From: Desulfofalx alkaliphila DSM 12257
GTDB taxonomy: Bacteria > Bacillota > Desulfotomaculia > Desulfotomaculales > Desulfohalotomaculaceae
Assembly (NCBI RefSeq): GCF_000711975.1
Contig: NZ_JONT01000007.1
Location: 1-64,000 of the forward strand
DNA: 64,000 nucleotides
Reading direction: 5' to 3'
Shown: positions 59,252 to 64,000 of the stretch, piece by piece
Layout: each line of letters begins with the position of its first letter
Position numbering within the stretch: position 1 is the first letter of the stretch
Notes under the pieces: generated by a model
Databases searched by the model: none
Told to the model about the DNA's origin: nothing
Seen by the model: only the letters and a program-made list of their open reading frames with translations
Program-made: the position numbers and the translations under genes

Positions 59252-60913
59252 TTAATTATCTGTAAGCACCTTAAATTCAGCAAAGTAGAAGGGATAACCC
59301 ATCACCGGGTTAACATTTTTACCTGCCTTTGACAATTCTGCAGAAGGCCAATGGATGTAGTCTTGATAAGCTCTCTTTTCAGCCTGATCAAACACCCAAA
59401 TGGTCGGTGCAAGTTCAATAATCTTTTCTTGAATCAAACTGTACTTTGCTAAACGCTCCTCGAAGTCAAGGGTTGCAATGGCATCTTCAATCATGGCATC
59501 AATTTCCGGATCCTGTAACCACTCACACTGTTCCCAGGTGCCGGTGGATCTGGAGTGATAGCGGGTTTCAAGCATTGATCCCGCTTCATTGTAGTGCGGG
59601 TTTACAAATACCACACTTGCGTGGGGAGTGGTTTCAGGAGTGCCCACCTGCTCGGTAAATGACAGCCAAGGGGTTTTGGTAACATTAACTTTGATACCCA
59701 ACTCAGCTGCATTGGCTTGGAAGAGCATGGCGATTTTTTCTTCATCGGGCACTTCGGCAATCCAGGCCAAATCGATGGGATACTGATCCAACTGATCTGC
59801 GTACTTGGACTTGGCCAACTCTTCCCTGGCCTTATCTAAGTTAGTTTTGTATTCATACAGGTTTGGATCAAAGCCAGGCAGGTTAAACTGAATGGGTCCC
59901 ACTGCCTTTTTGGAACCTGGGAAGATATCCTCTTCAACGGCTTGGTAGTCAAACATGTAGGCCAAAGCCTTCCGGAAGTGGATATCATCGGTGGGTGCTT
60001 TTTTGGTGTTCAGCGAGATATTCAGCATACTGTTAGTAAAGAAGGTGGCAATATCAACCCCGGGAATTTCCGCCAAAGCTCTTATTGCCTCTTCAGTCTG
60101 CCACTGGTCAGAAATTTCCAGTTGTTTACGGGTTAACAGGGTGCGAACGGTTGCCGGTTCAGTGGTGCCAACGATTTGGAATGCTTCCGGTGCGCCCTCT
60201 TGCCAGCCGCCCCAAAAATCATCAAATTTTTCTCCTATTAAATGCTCTTGAATTTTCATTTCTTTAACGGTATAAGGGCCACTGCCAGCGTCATTGTTAA
60301 CCAGCCATGCCTTACCGTAATCGCCCATATCACCGTATGGTCCGTCGGCTAAGTTAGCCATCACCGTTTCACTGTCTAATACGTAAAGGCGAGCAAGGGT
60401 AGACAGAAAAGGACCAAACTTCTTGCTCAGTTTAAATTGCACAGTATAGTCATCCAGGGCTGCTACATCCTCTACCACTTCGGTGAACAGGTAAGCATAA
60501 CCTTCACCCATGGTCAGCATTCTCTTCATGGAAAAGACAACATCATCTGCAGTCAACTGATTACCGCTGTGGAATTTAACATCATCCCTTAGGTGGAAGG
60601 TCCACACCAAGCCATCATCGCTGGTTTCCCATTCGGTGGCCAGCCAAGGTTTTATTGTACCGTCATCATCCGGAAATACCAGGCTGTCATAAATATTTAG
60701 CAGCGCAATTGAACTGCTGTAGTCTGAACCCACGCCAGGGTCAATGTTCGGCACGTTAGCAGCGGTAACTCTCACAATGCTTTCAGTTGCACCCTGTGTA
60801 TCGCCGTCCGTTGATCCGCCTCCACAACCGGTGGCAAATGCCATCATTAAAATAACTAACAGAGCAACTAATGAATACCTTTTACCTCTCATTATTAAAT
60901 TTTTCATATTCAT
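59252..60913 (-). CDS. Oligopeptide/dipeptide-type substrate-binding lipoprotein (family 5)
   Basis: 553 residues. Lipoprotein signal with lipobox ATGC followed by a Gly/Ser linker. SBP family 5 blocks: LATEWETSDDGLVWTFHLRD, DVKFHSGNQLTADDVVFS, HFRKALAYMFDYQ, with a late LPGFDPN-type region. Captures the transported compound at the outer face and passes it to the OppBC pore. In this operon, with hydantoinase genes, the cargo may be a hydantoin, a carbamoyl or small peptide derivative rather than an ordinary peptide. Confidence 0.92.
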   Translation of the reverse strand: MNMKNLIMRGKRYSLVALLVILMMAFATGCGGGSTDGDTQGATESIVRVTAANVPNIDPGVGSDYSSSIALLNIYDSLVFPDDDGTIKPWLATEWETSDDGLVWTFHLRDDVKFHSGNQLTADDVVFSMKRMLTMGEGYAYLFTEVVEDVAALDDYTVQFKLSKKFGPFLSTLARLYVLDSETVMANLADGPYGDMGDYGKAWLVNNDAGSGPYTVKEMKIQEHLIGEKFDDFWGGWQEGAPEAFQIVGTTEPATVRTLLTRKQLEISDQWQTEEAIRALAEIPGVDIATFFTNSMLNISLNTKKAPTDDIHFRKALAYMFDYQAVEEDIFPGSKKAVGPIQFNLPGFDPNLYEYKTNLDKAREELAKSKYADQLDQYPIDLAWIAEVPDEEKIAMLFQANAAELGIKVNVTKTPWLSFTEQVGTPETTPHASVVFVNPHYNEAGSMLETRYHSRSTGTWEQCEWLQDPEIDAMIEDAIATLDFEERLAKYSLIQEKIIELAPTIWVFDQAEKRAYQDYIHWPSAELSKAGKNVNPVMGYPFYFAEFKVLTDN

Positions 60914-60925
60914 TTCTCCTCTCGG

Positions 60926-61243
60926 CTATTTTACCATTACCCATACAATCTCACAGTCCTCGCTACCCTCATTACTACACCAGTGTTCCTCTCCGGCAGG
61001 TATAAGGCTAGCTTGTCCTGCATTTAGTTGGTACTCCTTGCCTCCGCTCATCACTTTAATGGAACCCCTTATAACAATGGAGTACTCATCAGCATCGTGG
61101 GAACCGAAACCCTCCCGGGGTATTTTTACACCCCGGGGTATTACCACATTACCAAAGTCAACCTTTTTATCAGAAAACAAAGTTTTAATAATGTAATCTT
61201 TACCTTTTAGGGCTTCAACTTCATTTGCATTTACAAGTTGCAC
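60926..61243 (-). CDS. Small single-domain cupin
   Basis: 105 residues from GTG 61243 (AAGGAG eight bases upstream). Cupin barrel motif 1 is SHDADEYSIVIRG and motif 2 is ASLIPAGEEHWC, with probable metal ligands His, Glu and His. Such proteins can be small isomerases, decarboxylases or sensors; the operon suggests a step in hydantoin or amide metabolism. It lies between HyuB and the binding protein. Exact role unknown. Confidence 0.83.
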   Translation of the reverse strand: MQLVNANEVEALKGKDYIIKTLFSDKKVDFGNVVIPRGVKIPREGFGSHDADEYSIVIRGSIKVMSGGKEYQLNAGQASLIPAGEEHWCSNEGSEDCEIVWVMVK

Positions 61244-61257
61244 TACCTTCGCTCCTT

Positions 61258-63003
61258 CTAGTTGTTATTTCGTGCCGCTGTGTATCCTTCAATCTCAAAA
61301 GTTTCTGGATTGATGATTACACCATAGTCATCCCTGGCCTGTTCAACGGTAATAAAGCCGTTTTTCAAGTCCATGGCCACCTTTTCTGCAGGACGTTTTA
61401 ATGGATCACCATAACCACCTCCAGTTGCTGTAATCAGGCGCACGGTGTCATCCTTGTTGAGGGGGTAGCGAGCATACTTACCAAAGGGGCCATCCTTTTC
61501 ACCGTTGGCTTTAACAATTTCAAACAGGTTATTGGAACCGTCCTTTCCACCGTTAAAACCCCAGGGCAAGTACTTATGACGGCCAAAGGTAGCTGTTACA
61601 GCCTGGTTGTCCGTCAAAGCCCGGTAAGTACGAATTACACCTGAACCGCCCCTATATTCCCCGGCACCTGCACCGTCAGCACGGAAACTGTATTCATCCA
61701 CCATCACTCCGTACCGGGTTTCGCATACCTCTACGGGTACGTTAAAGGTTTCCCCGTCACCGATACAAAACTGACCGTTTTCTCCGTCTTTGCCTTGTCC
61801 GGCACCCCAGCCCCCAACAGAAGGCTCAACAATTAAAAATGGCTCGTTGGTATCGGGGTGCATCCCTGACACCACCACTGCACAAACCGACAGCAGGTGC
61901 CCTGCAGTGAGACGGTGGGGTACCACCGGGGCCAAAGCCTTCCAAATTAAATCTGTGGCATAGGCCATGGTTTCCCAGTAGGTTGAAACAGCCGCCGGCC
62001 GTTCAGCAGCAAAGATTGAACCCCTCTCGACAATGACCTTCAGCGGGCGGAATATGCCGTCGTTTACATCCTGTGAAGGATTAGTGATGGCCAAAAAGAT
62101 GGTGCGCACAGCTGTGATCATGGCAGGATATGCGGTGTTAACCGGACCCAGCACCTGGGGATGACTGCCGGTAAAGTCACAGATAAAGTTATCATCTGTA
62201 ATGGTTACTTTTACCTGCACCTTAAAGGGGCCGTTACCAAGGCCGTCATCATCGATGTAATCTACCGCCTCAAAAACTCCCTTGGGCAGTTGAGCCAATT
62301 CCTTACGGGTGATTTGCTCACCATTGTCCAAGAGTCGTTCGTTGGCAGCAAGCACTACGTCTTTGCCATACTTGTCGCACAGCTCACGAAAACGTCTGTC
62401 ACCGGTTTTTAAGGCTGCAACCTGGGCCCACATATCCCCCAGCGATAAATCCGGGAAGCGGACGTTGGCAGCAATTACCTCCACCAGTGCCTGGTTGAGT
62501 TTGCCTTCTTCAAAAAGCTTAACACAGGGGAACTGAAGCCCTTCTTGATAAATTTCTGTGGAGTCAGTGGTCCAAGAACCGGGGTCCTTACCACCGACTT
62601 CAGTCCAGTGTGCCTTGTTAGCTGAAAAAGCCACCAGTTCACCTTCGTAGAAGATAGGCATCAACAGTCCCACGTCAGACAGGTGAGAACCGCCTCCATT
62701 ATAGGGGTCATTAATAATAATGATATCGCCGGGCTTGAGGTCACCCTTTTTGCCAAACTTTTCAATGGCTTCTTTAACCATAAAGGTCAATAATCCAATA
62801 AATCCGGTTACCCCGTTACCCTGAGTTAAAAGCTGCCCCTTGGCATCGGTAAGGCCACTGGCATAGTCCAACACTTCATAAATAATGGGACTCATTGAAG
62901 TGCGGGCCAAAGTGTAGAACATCTCGTCGCCGATGGCCAACAGGTTGTCCTTTACTATATCAAGGGTAAAAGGGTCGATGTTGGGCATTTTTGTTGCTGT
63001 CAT
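61258..63003 (-). CDS. hyuB: Hydantoinase B / N-methylhydantoinase beta-type subunit
   Basis: 581 residues. Family motifs: DPFTLDIVKDNLLAIGDEMF, PGDIIIINDPYNGGGSHLSD, and the C-terminal DGAGAGEYRGGSGVIRTYR and GGGYGDPLKRPAEKV blocks. HyuA/HyuB pairs hydrolyse hydantoins, 5-oxoproline or related cyclic amides in an ATP-dependent way, or carboxylate ketones in the acetone carboxylase branch. The gene follows hyuA by 3 bases. No third acetone-carboxylase gamma subunit is next to it, which favours a hydantoinase or oxoprolinase role. Confidence 0.93.
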   Translation of the reverse strand: MTATKMPNIDPFTLDIVKDNLLAIGDEMFYTLARTSMSPIIYEVLDYASGLTDAKGQLLTQGNGVTGFIGLLTFMVKEAIEKFGKKGDLKPGDIIIINDPYNGGGSHLSDVGLLMPIFYEGELVAFSANKAHWTEVGGKDPGSWTTDSTEIYQEGLQFPCVKLFEEGKLNQALVEVIAANVRFPDLSLGDMWAQVAALKTGDRRFRELCDKYGKDVVLAANERLLDNGEQITRKELAQLPKGVFEAVDYIDDDGLGNGPFKVQVKVTITDDNFICDFTGSHPQVLGPVNTAYPAMITAVRTIFLAITNPSQDVNDGIFRPLKVIVERGSIFAAERPAAVSTYWETMAYATDLIWKALAPVVPHRLTAGHLLSVCAVVVSGMHPDTNEPFLIVEPSVGGWGAGQGKDGENGQFCIGDGETFNVPVEVCETRYGVMVDEYSFRADGAGAGEYRGGSGVIRTYRALTDNQAVTATFGRHKYLPWGFNGGKDGSNNLFEIVKANGEKDGPFGKYARYPLNKDDTVRLITATGGGYGDPLKRPAEKVAMDLKNGFITVEQARDDYGVIINPETFEIEGYTAARNNN

Positions 63004-63006
63004 TCT

Positions 63007-64000
63007 CTACACCCCCGTATTGATAATCAAATTGCCATATTCATCTACAATCAAAGACTGTCCGGGATAAATGATGGTAGAGGCTGATTGTTCCTCCACA
63101 ATGGCCGGCCCTTCAACCAGTACCTCCGGAACCATTTTTTCTCGGGCATATACCTTAGTATCAAGCCAACCCTGTTCTTCAAATAAAACAGGTCTCACTT
63201 CCTTCACAGCATCTTCAATGTTGGCAGCTTCACTTTCAATCCGATGCATTTCCGGTTTTTGTACCCTTCCATAGGCCACCAGGTGCAAGTTTACAATCTC
63301 TGTTTGGGCGCCTTCTAACTTAAATGTATAGTTCTGCTCATGTAAGTGGTGGAAGCGGCGGATTACCTCTTCAATGGCCTCTTCATTCCACTCGCCGTTG
63401 GGCACGGGCACCTTAACAGTATGTTCCTGTCCTAAGTAGCGCATATCGGCAAATCTTGTGAATATCACCCTGTCAGCGCTGACTCCCTGGTTATGATATT
63501 GATTTGTGGCCTCTGTTTCCATCTTAGCCCATTCTTGATTTATCTCTGCAAAATTAATTTCGCCGCAGCGTCTAATATAAGTTTGTACAGAATCGCTGCG
63601 CAGGTCAGTCATTAACATGCCCCAGGCCGAGAACACAGGACCGGCCACCGGAACAATTACCTTCTTAACACCCAACTCTTTGGCCAAAGCAGTTGCGTGC
63701 ATTGGTCCGCCGCCGCCAAATGCCACCAAGGCAAATTCCCGCGGGTCATAACCCCTTCTAACGGAAATCAGTTTTAAGGCGTTTAGCATATTAGAGTTGG
63801 CAATGCGAATAATGCCCAGGGCCGCTTCATCAACAGAAATATTGAAATGTTTGGCAACCTTTTCTTCAATGGACTTTTTAACATTGTCTAGGTCCACTTC
63901 ATTGTCAAAGTTCTTTGCCGATAATCTACCTGCAACCAGGTTGGCATCGGTGGTTGTGGGTTCTGTACCGCCAAGGCCATAGGCCACCGGTCCTGGCACA
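63007..64000 (-). CDS. hyuA: Hydantoinase A / N-methylhydantoinase alpha-type subunit, N-terminus outside window
   Basis: About 331 codons from the window edge to the stop at 63007; HyuA proteins are usually near 680 residues, so roughly half is missing and the apparent GTG at 63999 is internal. Visible motifs: GPVAYGLGGTEPTTTDANLV, then FALVAFGGGGPMHATALAKE (part of the ATP-binding ASKHA-type fold) and VFSAWGMLMTDLRSD. It works with HyuB. First visible gene of the operon, whose promoter and any further genes are to the right of the window. Confidence 0.93.
   Translation of the reverse strand, partial: VPGPVAYGLGGTEPTTTDANLVAGRLSAKNFDNEVDLDNVKKSIEEKVAKHFNISVDEAALGIIRIANSNMLNALKLISVRRGYDPREFALVAFGGGGPMHATALAKELGVKKVIVPVAGPVFSAWGMLMTDLRSDSVQTYIRRCGEINFAEINQEWAKMETEATNQYHNQGVSADRVIFTRFADMRYLGQEHTVKVPVPNGEWNEEAIEEVIRRFHHLHEQNYTFKLEGAQTEIVNLHLVAYGRVQKPEMHRIESEAANIEDAVKEVRPVLFEEQGWLDTKVYAREKMVPEVLVEGPAIVEEQSASTIIYPGQSLIVDEYGNLIINTGV

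Noticed and set aside
1-64000. CRISPR arrays, tRNA/rRNA genes, insertion sequences, prophage
   Set aside because: Looked for regularly spaced repeats, cloverleaf-like sequences, transposase or phage motifs and saw none.

Overview
The window reads as a chromosome segment of an anaerobic, spore-forming, Gram-positive bacterium of the Desulfotomaculum/Peptococcaceae kind. This is inferred from gene content: NfnAB, NuoEF-type flavin modules, S-layer-homology anchoring, an agr quorum-sensing locus, an ECF vitamin transporter and a promoter resembling the late-sporulation sigma-K type. No rRNA, tRNA, CRISPR, IS element or phage gene was seen. Every gene I accept reads on the minus strand, so transcription runs from high to low coordinates.

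Region 1 (1-16.2 kb) is a cluster of large exported proteins. Its 5' end carries what I read as a molybdenum/tungsten-cofactor (Moco/Tuco) riboswitch followed by an intrinsic terminator, then apbE. Downstream come a 1596-residue protein with about six sulfite-oxidase-type (Moco-fold) modules, a beta-propeller and a candidate ApbE flavinylation motif; a purple-acid-phosphatase-like protein; three to four further Moco-fold surface proteins; and, inside the cluster, an ExbB-like channel with a DUF2149 partner whose single membrane helix looks like ExbD. The whole is my best candidate for an undescribed system: a cofactor-regulated, surface-exposed, possibly flavinylated, proton-motive-force-coupled apparatus.

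Region 2 (16.4-19.2 kb) holds three tandem Asn/Gln-rich paralogues built from two ~60-residue repeats plus a C-terminal beta motif, behind a sigma-K-like promoter. They may be spore-surface or amyloid-like proteins.

Region 3 (19.2-28.6 kb) is a cobalamin-riboswitch-controlled operon: an S-layer-anchored protein with transcobalamin-like architecture (alpha/alpha-barrel repeats plus DUF4430), a DUF4430 lipoprotein, an ECF transporter (T, fused A-A', S) and a second alpha/alpha-barrel protein. Together they look like a surface B12 capture and import system.

Region 4 (28.6-44.9 kb) is redox and alcohol metabolism: two short-chain dehydrogenases, a NuoE/NuoF/GltD-NuoG-fusion flavin complex, a decayed alcohol dehydrogenase remnant, a TbADH-like secondary alcohol dehydrogenase, a NarL/NarX-type two-component pair, an iron alcohol dehydrogenase, CheX with bacteriohemerythrin, and NfnAB.

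Region 5 (44.9-49.4 kb) is signalling: a sensorless histidine kinase, an HD-GYP-like protein, and an agr locus with a split AgrC, AgrB, a 44-residue AgrD whose ring residue is probably serine, and a LytTR regulator. Region 6 (49.4-54.4 kb) is housekeeping: thioesterase, M24 peptidase, patatin, ThiI and a cysteine desulfurase. Region 7 (54.4-64 kb) is a hydantoinase/oligopeptide-transport operon (HyuA partial, HyuB, cupin, OppA/B/C/D/F, Asp/Glu-hydantoin racemase family) running off the right edge.
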